Shown here: positions 25,013-34,345 of the stretch, one piece after another | Numbering within the stretch: the stretch's first letter is position 1 | How the letters are laid out: each line of letters opens with the position of its first letter | Assembly: GCA_051859045.1 (NCBI GenBank) | Contig: JBHYGK010000007.1 | Span: 1 to 64,000, forward strand | Length of the DNA: 64,000 nt | From: JBHYGK01 sp051859045 | GTDB lineage: Bacteria > Pseudomonadota > Gammaproteobacteria > Xanthomonadales > Xanthomonadaceae | Reading direction: 5' to 3' | Translations under genes and position numbers: made by a program | The notes under the pieces: model-generated | The model's input: only the letters and a program-made list of their open reading frames with translations | The model's database searches: none | Told to the model about the DNA's origin: nothing

Positions 25013-25612
25013 ATGCGCTACGCAGGACGGATCATCGAATGGCGCGAGGAGCAAGGCTTCGGCTTCATCCAGCCCAACGGAGGCGGGGAGCGCCTGTTCG
25101 TGCACGCCCGCGCGCTCGGCCCTGGCGTCGGCCGTGGCGTCGGCACGCTCGTCAGCTATGCCCGGGGGCAGGACGAGCGCGGGCGGCCGAGGGCCGAGGC
25201 CGTGCGCCTGCCGCCCGCGGCACGCGGGCTCGCCCATGCGCGGCCTGACGCCCCGCCCGGCCGTTGGACGCTGGTTCTGCCGCCCCTGATGGCGGCGCTG
25301 CTGTGCGCGCTGTGGTGGCGTGGCGACCTCGCGGCATGGGTGCCCGGTGCCTACGCGGTGGCAAGCGCGGCGGCCTTCGTCGCGTACTGGCTCGACAAGC
25401 GCGCCGCGCGCGCCGGCCGGCAGCGCACGCCGGAGATGACGCTGCAGCTGCTCGCGCTGGCGGGTGGCTGGCCGGGCGCGGTGCTCGCCCAGCAGGCGTT
25501 CCGCCACAAGACCACCAAGGCCAGCTTCCGGGCCGTGTTCTTCGTCGCCATCGTGCTCAATCTGGTGGGGTTCGCGCTGGTGCTCCGGCCGCCCGCGGGA
25601 TGGTCCGCATGA
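25013..25612 (+). CDS. Cold-shock domain - DUF1294 membrane fusion protein
   Basis: A 199-residue protein. Residues 1-65 form a cold-shock domain: RIIEWREEQGFGFIQPNGG contains the RNP1-like GFGFI, and RLFVHARAL resembles RNP2, so it may bind single-stranded nucleic acid. Two or three membrane helices follow (LVLPPLMAALLCALWW, VPGAYAVASAAAFVAYW, FFVAIVLNLVGFALVL) with the DUF1294 signature YWLDKRAARAGRQRTPE and FRHKTTKASFR. The ATG at 25013 follows GGAGGG. It overlaps the next gene by four bases (ATGA). The CSD-DUF1294 pairing is known, but its role is not; an RNA-binding domain tethered to the membrane is the likely picture. Confidence 0.87.
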   Translation: MRYAGRIIEWREEQGFGFIQPNGGGERLFVHARALGPGVGRGVGTLVSYARGQDERGRPRAEAVRLPPAARGLAHARPDAPPGRWTLVLPPLMAALLCALWWRGDLAAWVPGAYAVASAAAFVAYWLDKRAARAGRQRTPEMTLQLLALAGGWPGAVLAQQAFRHKTTKASFRAVFFVAIVLNLVGFALVLRPPAGWSA

Positions 25613-26289
25613 GTGCGCCGACGCCGGTGCTGCTGTCGTGGTCCGGCGGCAAGGACGCCGCGTGGACGCTGCAGCGCCTGCGCGGCGACCCGGCGGTGGC
25701 GGTGGTGGGCCTGCTCACCAGCGTCAACGCCGAGGCCGGCCGGGTGGCGATGCACGGCATCCGCCGCGACGTGCTGCACGCGCAGGCCGAGGTCGCGGGC
25801 CTGCCGCTGCTCGAGGCCCCGCTGCCCTGGCCCTGCCCCGACGGCGCCTACGAGGCCGCGTTCGCCGACGCGCTGGCCGCGGCCGCCGCGCGCTGGCCGG
25901 GGCTGCGCACGATCGCCTTCGGCGACCTGTTCCTCGAGGACGTGCGCGCCTTCCGCGAGGCGCTGTGCGCCCGGCTGGGCTGGGCCACGCGCTACCCGCT
26001 GTGGGGCGAAGGCACCGCGGCGCTGGCCCGCGCGATGCTGGCCGGCGGCCTGCGCGCGCGGCTGTGCTGCGTGGACACCACCCAGCTCGACGCGCGCTTC
26101 GCGGGCGCGGCATTCGACGCGGCGCTGCTCGACGCGCTGCCGGCGGGCGTGGACCCCTGCGGCGAACGCGGCGAGTTCCACACCCTGGTGGAGGACGGGC
26201 CGATGTTCGCGCGGCCGCTGGCGATCGCGCCCGGCGAGGTCGTGCTGCGCGACGGCCGCTTCGCGTTCGCCGACGCCGCGCTGGCCTGA
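25609..26289 (+). CDS. Dph6-like ATP pyrophosphatase (adenine nucleotide alpha hydrolase)
   Basis: A 226-residue protein of the PP-loop ATPase superfamily. The N-terminal motif LLSWSGGKDAAW is the pyrophosphate-binding SGGKDS loop. HGIRRDVL, FGDLFLEDVRAFRE and the C-terminal CGERGEFHTLVEDGP are hallmarks of the Dph6/MJ0570 group; in eukaryotes and archaea Dph6 amidates diphthine, but bacteria lack diphthamide, so the bacterial substrate is unknown. An in-frame ATG at 25600 would add MVR; the 25609 start is chosen for its ATGA overlap with the upstream gene. Its partnership with the cold-shock/DUF1294 gene by overlap hints at shared expression. It converges on the next gene. Confidence 0.85.
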   Translation: MSAPTPVLLSWSGGKDAAWTLQRLRGDPAVAVVGLLTSVNAEAGRVAMHGIRRDVLHAQAEVAGLPLLEAPLPWPCPDGAYEAAFADALAAAAARWPGLRTIAFGDLFLEDVRAFREALCARLGWATRYPLWGEGTAALARAMLAGGLRARLCCVDTTQLDARFAGAAFDAALLDALPAGVDPCGERGEFHTLVEDGPMFARPLAIAPGEVVLRDGRFAFADAALA

Positions 26290-26302
26290 GCCGCGGGCTC
26301 AG
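26286..26302. repeat. Inverted repeat made of two convergent stop codons
   Basis: CTGAGCC-GCG-GGCTCAG, a perfect 7-bp stem with a 3-base loop. The arms contain the TGA of the ATP pyrophosphatase gene (26287-26289) and that of the convergent gene (26301-26299). Only nine bases separate the two genes. Confidence 0.55.
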
Positions 26303-26619
26303 CGCCGGCGGCGGCTGGCCCGGCAGGCCGCGAGCTGGCCCTCGAGGGCGACGACCCGGGCCTGCGCCTCGCGCAGCGCGGCGGCGGTGGCGGCCAGCTC
26401 GGCGCGCAGCGTGGCGACGGGATCCGCGTCCGGGGGGCGCGACACGACCACGGCATGCGCGGTCTCCGCCACGTGGCGCGCCATGAGGTGGGCGAGCACC
26501 GGATTGTCCACGCTTGCGCCGAGCAGCGCCGCCAGGCGCGCGCGCTTCGCGTCCTCGTCGCCATCGTGCTTGCGGGCCTCGGCGATCAGCGCGGCGATCA
26601 GGGCGGCCTGTGTGTCCAT
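26299..26619 (-). CDS. Small protein with C-terminal coiled coil, function unknown
   Basis: A 106-residue protein. The first half (MDTQAALIAALIAEARKHDGDEDAKRARLAALLG) is helical; the second half (LRAELAATAAALREAQARVVALEGQLAA) shows heptad spacing typical of a coiled coil and ends in RASRRRR. There is no membrane segment. The ATG at 26619 follows GGAG by nine bases. It lies directly downstream of ppc in the same orientation (about 70 bases) and may be read from the ppc transcript. I do not recognise a family; a DNA- or protein-binding accessory is possible but not shown. Confidence 0.65.
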   Translation of the reverse strand: MDTQAALIAALIAEARKHDGDEDAKRARLAALLGASVDNPVLAHLMARHVAETAHAVVVSRPPDADPVATLRAELAATAAALREAQARVVALEGQLAACRASRRRR

Positions 26620-26688
26620 GCGGAAAGCTCCGGGGAATGCCCGACGGAAGACGCGAACCGCGCGAGGACGCGGCCATCGCGCGCGGCC

Positions 26689-29439
26689 TCAGCCGGTGTT
26701 CTGCACGCCCGCGGCGATGCCGTTGATCGTGCTCACCAGCGCGTGGAAGCGCGCGTCCTCGGGCGAGCCGTCGGCGCGCCAGCGCGCCAGCAGCGCCACC
26801 TGCAGCAGGCTGATCGGGTCGACGTAGGGATTGCGCAAGCGGATCGAGCGCTCGAGCCGGCGGTCGCCGGCGAGCAGGCGGTCGGCGCCCTTCAGCGCCA
26901 GCACCGCCGACAGGGTGCGCTCGAACTCGTCGCGGATGCGCGGGAAGAACACCGCGTGCGCATCGCCGGCCAGGTGCGAGTAATGCTCGAAGATCGCGAT
27001 GTCGCTCTTGGCCAGCACCATCTCGAGGTCGTCGACCAGCGCGGCGAAGAACGGCCAGTCGCGCGCCATCTCGCGCATGGCCTCCAAGCCGTGGCGCTCG
27101 ATGCCGATCGCCAGCGCGTGGCCCACGCCGTACCAGGCGGTGAGGCCGCAGCGGTTCTGGCTCCAGGCGAACACCCACGGGATCGCGCGCAGCCGGGCGA
27201 TGCCGCCGCTGCCGCCGCGGCGCGAGGGGCGCGAGCCGATCCGCAGCCGCTCGATCACGTCGATCGGCGTGGCCAGCCGGAAGTACTCGGCGAAGCCGGG
27301 GTCCTCGTGCACCAGCGCGCGGTAGTGCGCCCGGGCCTCGGCGGCCAGCGCCTCGACGCAGGCCTTCCACGCGGCCTCGCGCGGCTCGGCCGGGCGCGGG
27401 CGCAGGGTGGCCTGCAGCACCGCGCCGGCGGCCTGCTCGAGGTTGCGCAGCGCGAGCGCGGGGATGCCGTACTTGCGGTGGATCACCTCGCCCTGCTCGG
27501 TCAGGCGCAGGTGCCCGTCGACGCTGCCGCGCGGCGCGGCGACGACCGCGCGCGAGGTGCTGCCGCCGCCGCGCGACACCGAGCCGCCGCGGCCGTGGAA
27601 GAACACCAGCCGCACCCCGAGCTCGCGCGCGAGCTGCAGCAGCGCCACCTGGGTGCGCTGCAGCGCCCAGCGCGCGGCCAGCAGGCCGCCGTCCTTGGCG
27701 CTGTCGGAGTAGCCCAGCATCACCACCTGGACGTCGCCGCGGGTGGCGAGGTGGGCGCGGTAGACCGGATCGGCGCACAGCGCGCGCAGCGTGGCCGGCG
27801 CGGCGTGCAGGTCGTCGACGGTCTCGAACAGCGGGGCCACGTCGAGCGGGATGGCCTGGTCCGCGCCGCCGAGGCCGCCGATCCGCGCCAGCGCCAGCAC
27901 CGCCAGCGCATCCGCCGCGCTGCGGCTCATGCTGACGATGTAGGGCCCGAACGCGGCGGCGCCGTGCGAGGCGCGCAGGCGATCGACGGTGCGGAACACC
28001 TCGACCACGCCGGCGGCCTCGGCCGCATCGGCGCGCGCGGCGCGCACGGCGCCGGTGGCCAGCGGCGCGAGCAGGGCGACGCGGTCCTCGACGCCGCGCG
28101 CGGCGAAGCCCGCGTCGTCGAGCAGCGCGGCCAGCGCGGCGTCGTGGGCGCTGGACTCCTGGCGCAGGTCGAGGGTGGCGAGGTGGAAGCCGAAGGTCTC
28201 GGCGCGCCGCAGCACGCGGCGCAGCGCGAGCCAGCCGGCGTGCTCGCCGCGGTGCGCGCGCAGCGAGGCCGCGATGGCCTCGAGGTCGCCGATGAACTCG
28301 GCCGGCGCGGCATACGCGCCCGCCTCGTCGCGGGCGGTGGCGGCCAGGCGCGCCTGCATCAGCGCCAGCAGCTGGCGGTAGGGCATGTCGCCCTGGCGCG
28401 GGGTCAGCCGCGCGGCGGCCTCGGGCATCGCGGCGGCGTAGGCGGCGATGCGCGCGGGGATCGCGTCGTCGACGCCGGCGCGCTCGGGCGACTGGGTCAG
28501 CACGCCGGCCAGCTGGGCGAGGTCGCGGCGGTAGGCCTCGAGCACCAGCCGCCGCTGCGCGGCCAGCGTGGCGGCGATGGTGTCGGCGCCCACGTTGGGG
28601 TTGCCGTCCATGTCGCCGCCCACCCAGCTGCCGAAGCGCAGCAGCGGCGGCAGCGGCGGCAGCGGCTCGCCGTGCACCTCCTCCCAGGCGTCCTCGAGCA
28701 GCTCGTGGAAGATCGGCGCGACCTTGTACAGCACCTCGCCGAGGTACCAGCTGACGTGCTCGAGCTCGTCGGCGACGGTGGGCTTCTCCGGCGGCAGGTC
28801 GGCGGTCTGCCAGGCGGTGGTCAGCGCCAGGCGCACGCGCTCGAGGTCGACCCGGCGCTCGCGCGGCGTGCGGCCGCGGTCGATGTCGGCGACGAGCGCA
28901 TGCACGATGTCGCGCTCCTTCTCGAGCAGCGCGCGGCGCACGGCCTCGGTGGGATGCGCGGTGAACACCGGCTCCACCAGCAGCCGCGACAGCAGCGCGG
29001 CGACGTCCCCGCGCGCCACGCCCTGCGCCTGCAGGCCCGCCAGCACCGCGTGCAGGCCGCCGGGCTGGGGCGTGGTGGCCGCCTTCTGGTAGTCGCGGCG
29101 GCGGCGGATGCGGTGCACGCGCTCGGCCAGGTTGACCGCGTTGAAGTAGCTCTCGAACGCGCGCACCAGCGCCTCGACGCGCGCGTCGGGCACCGCGGCC
29201 AGGGCCTCGGCGAGGGCGCCGGGGGCATTGCCGGCCTCGCGGCGGGCGATCGCGGCGCGGCGGATGCGCTCGACCTCGGCGAGGAAGGCCGGGCCTTCCT
29301 GCTCGGCGAGCATGCCGCCGACGAGGGCGCCGAGGCGGCGCACGTCGTCGCGCAGCAGGGCGTCGCTGGCGGGGAAATCGATCTCGCGCAGGCTGTCGTC
29401 GGCGGAGGCGGCGGGCGGCATCGGGGGCGTCGTCGTCAT
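26689..29439 (-). CDS. ppc: Phosphoenolpyruvate carboxylase
   Basis: Converts phosphoenolpyruvate and bicarbonate to oxaloacetate, refilling the citric acid cycle. The 916-residue protein is of family length. The catalytic motifs are all visible: FTAHPTEAVRR with the essential His162, GSWVGGDMDGNPNV, LGYSDSAKDGGLLAAR, the flexible loop FFHGRGGSVSRGGG, and the C terminus GVQNTG, whose last residues line the active site. The start ATG at 29439 gives a short Ala/Pro-rich lead. Bacterial PEPC is usually activated by acetyl-CoA and inhibited by aspartate; the Arg/Lys of the aspartate site are not checked here. A small coiled-coil gene lies downstream in the same direction. Confidence 0.97.
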   Translation of the reverse strand: MTTTPPMPPAASADDSLREIDFPASDALLRDDVRRLGALVGGMLAEQEGPAFLAEVERIRRAAIARREAGNAPGALAEALAAVPDARVEALVRAFESYFNAVNLAERVHRIRRRRDYQKAATTPQPGGLHAVLAGLQAQGVARGDVAALLSRLLVEPVFTAHPTEAVRRALLEKERDIVHALVADIDRGRTPRERRVDLERVRLALTTAWQTADLPPEKPTVADELEHVSWYLGEVLYKVAPIFHELLEDAWEEVHGEPLPPLPPLLRFGSWVGGDMDGNPNVGADTIAATLAAQRRLVLEAYRRDLAQLAGVLTQSPERAGVDDAIPARIAAYAAAMPEAAARLTPRQGDMPYRQLLALMQARLAATARDEAGAYAAPAEFIGDLEAIAASLRAHRGEHAGWLALRRVLRRAETFGFHLATLDLRQESSAHDAALAALLDDAGFAARGVEDRVALLAPLATGAVRAARADAAEAAGVVEVFRTVDRLRASHGAAAFGPYIVSMSRSAADALAVLALARIGGLGGADQAIPLDVAPLFETVDDLHAAPATLRALCADPVYRAHLATRGDVQVVMLGYSDSAKDGGLLAARWALQRTQVALLQLARELGVRLVFFHGRGGSVSRGGGSTSRAVVAAPRGSVDGHLRLTEQGEVIHRKYGIPALALRNLEQAAGAVLQATLRPRPAEPREAAWKACVEALAAEARAHYRALVHEDPGFAEYFRLATPIDVIERLRIGSRPSRRGGSGGIARLRAIPWVFAWSQNRCGLTAWYGVGHALAIGIERHGLEAMREMARDWPFFAALVDDLEMVLAKSDIAIFEHYSHLAGDAHAVFFPRIRDEFERTLSAVLALKGADRLLAGDRRLERSIRLRNPYVDPISLLQVALLARWRADGSPEDARFHALVSTINGIAAGVQNTG

Positions 29440-29530
29440 GCCCCAAGGCTACACCGGGCCGCGCGCGCGGCGCCCCGACCGCATACGTTTGCAGCGCCCG
29501 GTGGGGCGGCCGGGGCTCAGCGCGCGCCGC

Positions 29531-30259
29531 TCAGCCCGGCTTGCCGCAGCACTTCTTGTACTTGCGGCCGCTGCCGCAGCTGCAGGGATCGTTCGGGCCC
29601 GGCCGGGCCTCGCGCCGCAGCGGCACGCGCGGGGTCAGGCGCTCGATCCTGGCCACGAACAGCGCGTTGAGCACGAAGGGCAGCTCCTCGAGCTCGGCCA
29701 GGCGCTCGTCGTGGCGCATCGGGGTGGCGCGCGGCGCGGTGGCCGCCGCGGGGTCGGCCACGGCCTCGTCGCCGGCCAGCGCGGTGATGCGCTCCAGCGA
29801 CTCGGCCACCAGCGCCGACTCGCCGGCCCAGGTCTCCCAGGGCTCCGCGCGCAGCGCCACGCCCTCGAGGAAGCCGCAGGCCCAGCCGCTGGCCAGCGGC
29901 GGGTCGTCGCGGCCGGGCTCGGCGCCGCCCTCGTCCATCGAGGCCATCGGCATCGGGCCCTGCGGGTCGTCGCCGGGGTAGCCGAAGCGCACCAGCAGGT
30001 CGCCCAGCAGCGCCTCGGCCAGGGCGACGGCCCCGGCGCGGTCCGTGGCGGACTCCCAGCGCGGCTCGGTCTTGCCCCACAGGTGGGCGAACCACTCCTC
30101 GGCCGGCGGCGGCTCGCGCTCGGGCACCAGCGCCAGCGCGCTGAGGAAGCCGTCGAGCACCTCGAGGTCCATGCCGCCGTGGGCGATCGCGCGCCGCTCC
30201 AGGAGGTCGCCGAGGCGTTCGAGCTCGGCCTCGGGCATGCGCTTGGGGGTGATGGGCAT
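29531..30259 (-). CDS. YecA/UPF0149-family protein with C-terminal SEC-C zinc motif
   Basis: A 242-residue soluble protein. The N-terminal two thirds follow the YecA/YgfB pattern ([13 protein letters not shown]..., [17 protein letters not shown]), and the C terminus is a SEC-C zinc knuckle ([15 protein letters not shown]) like the one at the end of SecA, which binds SecB and ribosomes. The last residues are nearly identical to SecA-type tails. E. coli YecA is of unknown function but is linked to SecB binding. The start is taken as ATG at 30259; an in-frame ATG lies seven codons later. It sits between ppc and gshA on the same strand. Confidence 0.87.
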   Translation of the reverse strand: MPITPKRMPEAELERLGDLLERRAIAHGGMDLEVLDGFLSALALVPEREPPPAEEWFAHLWGKTEPRWESATDRAGAVALAEALLGDLLVRFGYPGDDPQGPMPMASMDEGGAEPGRDDPPLASGWACGFLEGVALRAEPWETWAGESALVAESLERITALAGDEAVADPAAATAPRATPMRHDERLAELEELPFVLNALFVARIERLTPRVPLRREARPGPNDPCSCGSGRKYKKCCGKPG

Positions 30260-30281
30260 CGGGGATCCGGGAGCGCGGGGC

Positions 30282-31646
30282 TCAGTAGGCGAAGTCGGTG
30301 AACACGGGGTCCACCGAGCCCTGCCAGGCGCCGTGGAAGAGCGCCAGTTTACGGTCCGCGGACGTCTCGCCGGCGATCGCCATCTCGATCAGCGGCTCCA
30401 GGAACACCGCCTCGTCGCCGCCGCAGGCGCTGGCCCGGGCGCGGCGCTTGAGGCCGGCCTCGGCGATCTTCAGGGCCTCCAGCGCCAGCTCGCGCATGCT
30501 CGCGCCGCGGAACGGCAGCGCCAGGGCGTGCCTCGGCACGCCGTCGCGCAGCGCGTGGCGCTCGGCCAGGGTGAAGTCGCGGACCAGGTCCCAGGCCGCG
30601 TCGAGGGCGGCGTCGTCGTACAGCAGGCCCACCCAGAACGCCGGCAGCGCGCACAGGCGGTTCCACGGGCCGGCGTCGGCGCCGCGCATCTCCAGGTACT
30701 TCTTCAGCCGCACCTCGGGGAAGGCCGTGGTCTGGTGGTCGGCCCAGTCCTTCTGGGTCGGGCGCTGGCCCGGCAGCTCGGCGAGCGCGCCGTCGAGGAA
30801 GCGCCGGAAGCTGCGGCCGCTGAGGTCGACGTAGCGGCCTTCGCGGTGCGCGAAGTACATCGGCACGTCGAGCAGGTAGTCGACGTAGCGCTCGAAGCCG
30901 AAGCCGTCCTCGAACACGAAGTCGAGCATGCCGGTGCGGTCGGGATCGGTGTCGGTCCAGATGTGCGAGCGGTAGGACTTGTAGCCGTTGGGCCGGCCCT
31001 CGGTGAACGGCGAGTCGGCGAACAGCGCCGTGGCCACCGGCTGCAGCGCCAGCGACACGCGGAACTTCTTCACCATGTCGGCCTCGCTGGCGAAGTCGAG
31101 GTTGACCTGCACGGTGCAGGTGCGGGTCATCATGTCCAGGCCGAGCTGGCCGCGCTTGGGCATGTACTCGCGCATGATCTTGTAGCGGCCCTTGGGCATC
31201 CACGGCATGTCCGCGCGCGCCCACTTGGGCTGGAAGCCCATGCCCAGGAAGCCCAGGCCCAGCGGCCCGGCCACGGCCTTCACCTCCGCGAGGTGGGCGT
31301 GGGTCTCGGCGCAGGTGGCGTGCAGGTCGGGCAGGATCGCGCCGCTGAGCTCGAGCTGGCCGGCGGGCTCCAGCGTCACCGAGGCGCCGCCCTTGGTCAG
31401 CGCGATCAGGTGCCCGCCCTCCTCGTAGCGGTCCCAGCCCAGCGCGGCCAGGCCCTCGAGCATCGCCTGGATGCCGCGCTCGCCCTCGTAGGTGGGCGGG
31501 CGCAGGTCGTCGAGGCGGAAGCCGAACTTCTCGTGCTCGGTGCCGATGCCCCAGCGCTCGCGCGGCTTGGCGCCGGAGGCGAGGGCCTCGATGAGTTCGT
31601 GCTTGCCTTCGATCGGTGCATCGGCGACGCGGCTGGGGCTGGACAC
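30282..31646 (-). CDS. gshA: Glutamate-cysteine ligase (proteobacterial/plant-like type)
   Basis: Joins glutamate and cysteine to gamma-glutamylcysteine, the first step of glutathione synthesis, which fits the glutathione-dependent glutaredoxin fusion at 4964. The 454-residue length and sequence ([44 protein letters not shown]) match the plant-like GCS type found in alpha- and some gammaproteobacteria, not the E. coli GshA type. The start is GTG at 31646: conserved sequence begins immediately after it and no ATG is available. A possible -10 (TACACT, revcomp of 31725-31730) lies about 80 bases upstream in the region shared with the divergent oligopeptide-binding gene. Confidence 0.93.
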   Translation of the reverse strand: MSSPSRVADAPIEGKHELIEALASGAKPRERWGIGTEHEKFGFRLDDLRPPTYEGERGIQAMLEGLAALGWDRYEEGGHLIALTKGGASVTLEPAGQLELSGAILPDLHATCAETHAHLAEVKAVAGPLGLGFLGMGFQPKWARADMPWMPKGRYKIMREYMPKRGQLGLDMMTRTCTVQVNLDFASEADMVKKFRVSLALQPVATALFADSPFTEGRPNGYKSYRSHIWTDTDPDRTGMLDFVFEDGFGFERYVDYLLDVPMYFAHREGRYVDLSGRSFRRFLDGALAELPGQRPTQKDWADHQTTAFPEVRLKKYLEMRGADAGPWNRLCALPAFWVGLLYDDAALDAAWDLVRDFTLAERHALRDGVPRHALALPFRGASMRELALEALKIAEAGLKRRARASACGGDEAVFLEPLIEMAIAGETSADRKLALFHGAWQGSVDPVFTDFAY

Positions 31647-31740
31647 GAGGGGACACTCCGGAAGGCGATGCGAGGGGCGGGCTGCGCTGGATGGGGCGGA
31701 TCGCCTACCCTCGCAAGGTGCCGAAGTGTAATCCGCCCGC

Positions 31741-33417
31741 GTGACGTCGCCCTTGATCCCCCTGCTGCTCGCCGCGGCGGGCGCCTTCGCCTGCGCCTCC
31801 CCCGGCGCGGCCCGCGCGGCCGCCGCGACGGGCCCCGCGGCCGACGTGCCCGCCCCGCCGGCCGCGGACGCCGGCACGCTGCGTCGCGGAAACGGACCCG
31901 AGCCGAGCACGCTCGACGCCCATCGCTGCCCCGAGGTGGCCTGCCAGAACATCCTGCGCGACCTCTACGAGGGCCTGGTGGCCGAGGACGCCGCGGGCGC
32001 GATCGTCCCCGGCATGGCCGAGGCCTGGACCCGCAGCGACGACGGCCTGGCCTGGACCTTCCGGCTGCGCGAGGGCCTGGCCTGGTCGGACGGGCGCCCG
32101 CTGGACGCGCCGCAGTGGGTGGCCAGCCTGCGCCGCGCGCTGTCGCCGGCCACCGCCGGGCCGTTCGCCTCGCAGTTCGAGGCCATCGCCGGCGCGCGCG
32201 CGGTGCTGCGCGGCGAGGCCCCGCCCGAGGCGCTGGGCGTCGAGGCGCCGGACGCCCGCACGGTGGTGATCCGGCTCGAGCGCCCCGCGCCGCTGCTCGC
32301 GCTGCTGACCCTGCCCACCGCGTTCCCGGTCGACCTGGCCGGCGTCGCCGCGCATGGCGCGCAGCACACCCGGCCCGGCCGCCTGGCCTCCAACGGCGCC
32401 TACCGCCTCGCCGCGTGGCAGCCGCAGTCGCACCTCGAGCTCGAGCGCAACCCGGCCTTCCACGCGCCTCCGCCGATCGCCCGGGTGCGCTTCGTGGTCA
32501 CCGAGGACGCCGCGGCGGAGCTGCTGCGCTACCAGGCCGGCGGCCTCGACATCACCGAGACCCTGCCGCCGCAGCCGCTGGCGCGGCTGCGCGCGCGCTT
32601 CGGCGACCAGCTCCGGGTCGCGCCCTACCTCGGCGCGTTCTGGCTGGGCTTCAACCTCGAGCGCCCGCCCTTCCGCGGCGGCGCGCACGGCACCCCGGAG
32701 GCAGGGCGCGCGCTGCGCGAGGCGCTGAGCCTGGCCGTGGACCGCGACATCCTGGTGCGCCACGTGACCGGCTTCGGCGAGCAGGCGGCGTACGGCGTCG
32801 TGCCGCCCGGCGCCAGCGGCCACGCGCCGGCGCGCCTGCCCTGGGCCGACGCCCCCCGGGCCGAGCGCGAGGCCCGCGCCCGCGCGCTGTACGCCGCGGC
32901 CGGCTACGCGGCCGACGCGCCGCTGGAGATCGAGCTGCGCTACAACACCTCCACCCCGCACCGGCGGATGGCGCTGGCGGTGGCGTCGATGTGGCGCGAG
33001 GTGCTGGGCGTGCGGGTGCGGCTGCGCAACGAGGAGTGGAAGGTGTTCGTCCACCACCGCGGGCAGCGCGCCATCACCCAGGTCTTCCGCGGCGGCTGGA
33101 TCGCCGACCTCGACGACGCCCGCGGCATCCTGCTGCCCTTCGCGGGCGACACCGCGCTGAACTGGACGGGCTTCCGCGACCCGGCCTTCGACGCCCTGCT
33201 CGACGAGGCCGCCGCAGCCACCGATCCGGCCGCGGCGCGCGCCGCGCTGCACGCCGCCGAGGCCCGCCTGCTCGACGCCCACGCGGTGCTGCCGCTGTAT
33301 TTCTACGCCTCCAAGCACCTGGTCTCGCCGCGCGTGCTGGGCTGGCGCGACCATCCGCTCGACCGCCACCCCAGCCGCTGGCTGCGCCTGGCCCACGCCG
33401 CGGAGCCCGCCCGATGA
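31741..33417 (+). CDS. Oligopeptide ABC transporter substrate-binding protein (OppA/DppA-like)
   Basis: A 558-residue family 5 extracellular solute-binding protein. It has a signal peptide (LIPLLLAAAGAFACASPGAARA, a Cys lies in it but the context is not a clean lipobox). The family landmarks are present: LRRGNGPEPSTLDAHRCPE, ILRDLYEGLVAED, LREGLAWSDGRPLDAPQWVASLRR and LPLYFYASKHLVSPRVLGW. It would bind peptides in the periplasm. The start is GTG at 31741, the first base after a TGTAAT hexamer at 31727-31732 with only eight bases between, so a leaderless transcript is possible. The permease gene overlaps its stop (ATGA). No ATPase genes follow. Confidence 0.9.
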   Translation: MTSPLIPLLLAAAGAFACASPGAARAAAATGPAADVPAPPAADAGTLRRGNGPEPSTLDAHRCPEVACQNILRDLYEGLVAEDAAGAIVPGMAEAWTRSDDGLAWTFRLREGLAWSDGRPLDAPQWVASLRRALSPATAGPFASQFEAIAGARAVLRGEAPPEALGVEAPDARTVVIRLERPAPLLALLTLPTAFPVDLAGVAAHGAQHTRPGRLASNGAYRLAAWQPQSHLELERNPAFHAPPPIARVRFVVTEDAAAELLRYQAGGLDITETLPPQPLARLRARFGDQLRVAPYLGAFWLGFNLERPPFRGGAHGTPEAGRALREALSLAVDRDILVRHVTGFGEQAAYGVVPPGASGHAPARLPWADAPRAEREARARALYAAAGYAADAPLEIELRYNTSTPHRRMALAVASMWREVLGVRVRLRNEEWKVFVHHRGQRAITQVFRGGWIADLDDARGILLPFAGDTALNWTGFRDPAFDALLDEAAAATDPAAARAALHAAEARLLDAHAVLPLYFYASKHLVSPRVLGWRDHPLDRHPSRWLRLAHAAEPAR

Positions 33418-34331
33418 CGCGCCTGGCCCTGCGCGCGCTCGAGGCGCTGTTCACGCTGTGGCTGCTGGCGACGCTGTGCTTCGTGCTGCTGCGCGCCGCG
33501 CCCGGCGGCCCGTTCGACGCCGAGAAGGCCGCCCCGCCCGAGGTGCAGGCCGCGCTCGACGCCGCCTACCACCTCGACCGGCCGCTGGTGGTCCAGTACG
33601 GGCTGTGGCTGGGCGACGTGGTGCGCGGCGACCTCGGGCCGTCCTTCCAGTACCCCGACTACACGGTGGCCCAGCTGATCCTCGAGGGCCTGCCGGTGTC
33701 GGCGGTGAACGGCGGGCTGGCCCTGCTGCTGGCGCTGGGCCTGGGCGTGCCGCTGGGCGTGCTGGCCGCGCTGCACGAGGGCCGCTGGCTCGACCGCGGG
33801 CTGATGCTCGGCGCGGGGATGGGCCTGGCGGTGCCGAAGTTCGTGGTCGCGCCGCTGCTGGTGCTGGTGTTCGCGGTCACGCTGCAGTGGCTTCCCGCGG
33901 GCGGCTGGGACGCGGGCTGGCGCAGCGCCGTGCTGCCGGTGGTGGCGCTGGCGCTGCCCAACCTCGCCTACGCCGCGCGGCTGGCCCGGGCCAGCCTGGT
34001 GGACGTGCTCGGCGAGGACTACATCCGCGCCGCCCGCGGCCGCGGGCTGTCGCCGGCGCGGGTGCTGTTCGCCCACGCGCTGCGCCCTGGCCTGCTGCCG
34101 GTGGCGGCGTGGCTGGCGCCGGCGCTGATCAGCGTGATCACCGGCTCGGCCGTGGTCGAGCAGGTGTTCGGCCTGCCGGGGATGGGGCGCTACTTCGTGC
34201 AGGGCGCGCTCAACCGCGACTACACCCTGGTGCTGGGCGTGGTGCTGGTGGTCGGCGCGCTGATCGTGCTGGTGAACCTGGGCGTGGACGCGCTGCGCGC
34301 CCGGCTCGATCCGCGGCTGCGCGAGGGCTGA
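33414..34331 (+). CDS. Oligopeptide ABC transporter permease, OppB-like
   Basis: A 305-residue inner-membrane permease with six predicted helices. The N terminus (LFTLWLLATLCFVLLRAAPGGPF) and the cytoplasmic EAA loop (EDYIRAARGRGLSPARVLFAHALRP) are typical of OppB/DppB. The ATG at 33414 overlaps the binding-protein stop. An Opp system normally also needs OppC and the ATPases OppD and OppF; here engB follows on the opposite strand, so the remaining subunits must be elsewhere or this pair is a remnant. A long open frame extends upstream of the start in this frame but is antisense-like Ala/Gly/Arg sequence and not coding. Confidence 0.9.
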   Translation: MTRLALRALEALFTLWLLATLCFVLLRAAPGGPFDAEKAAPPEVQAALDAAYHLDRPLVVQYGLWLGDVVRGDLGPSFQYPDYTVAQLILEGLPVSAVNGGLALLLALGLGVPLGVLAALHEGRWLDRGLMLGAGMGLAVPKFVVAPLLVLVFAVTLQWLPAGGWDAGWRSAVLPVVALALPNLAYAARLARASLVDVLGEDYIRAARGRGLSPARVLFAHALRPGLLPVAAWLAPALISVITGSAVVEQVFGLPGMGRYFVQGALNRDYTLVLGVVLVVGALIVLVNLGVDALRARLDPRLREG

Positions 34332-34345
34332 GCCCCCGGGCTCAG
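34328..34345. repeat. Inverted repeat containing both stops of convergent permease and engB genes
   Basis: CTGAGCCC-CC-GGGCTCAG, a perfect 8-bp stem. Each arm contains one TGA stop (34329-34331 on +, 34344-34342 on -). It could fold in both transcripts and terminate them weakly; no U-tract is present. Confidence 0.55.

Noticed and set aside
30045..33413. Long upstream extension of the OppB-like frame
   Set aside because: It runs antisense to YecA and gshA and across the OppA-like gene; the ATG at 33414 overlaps the OppA stop and begins exactly at the first membrane helix.
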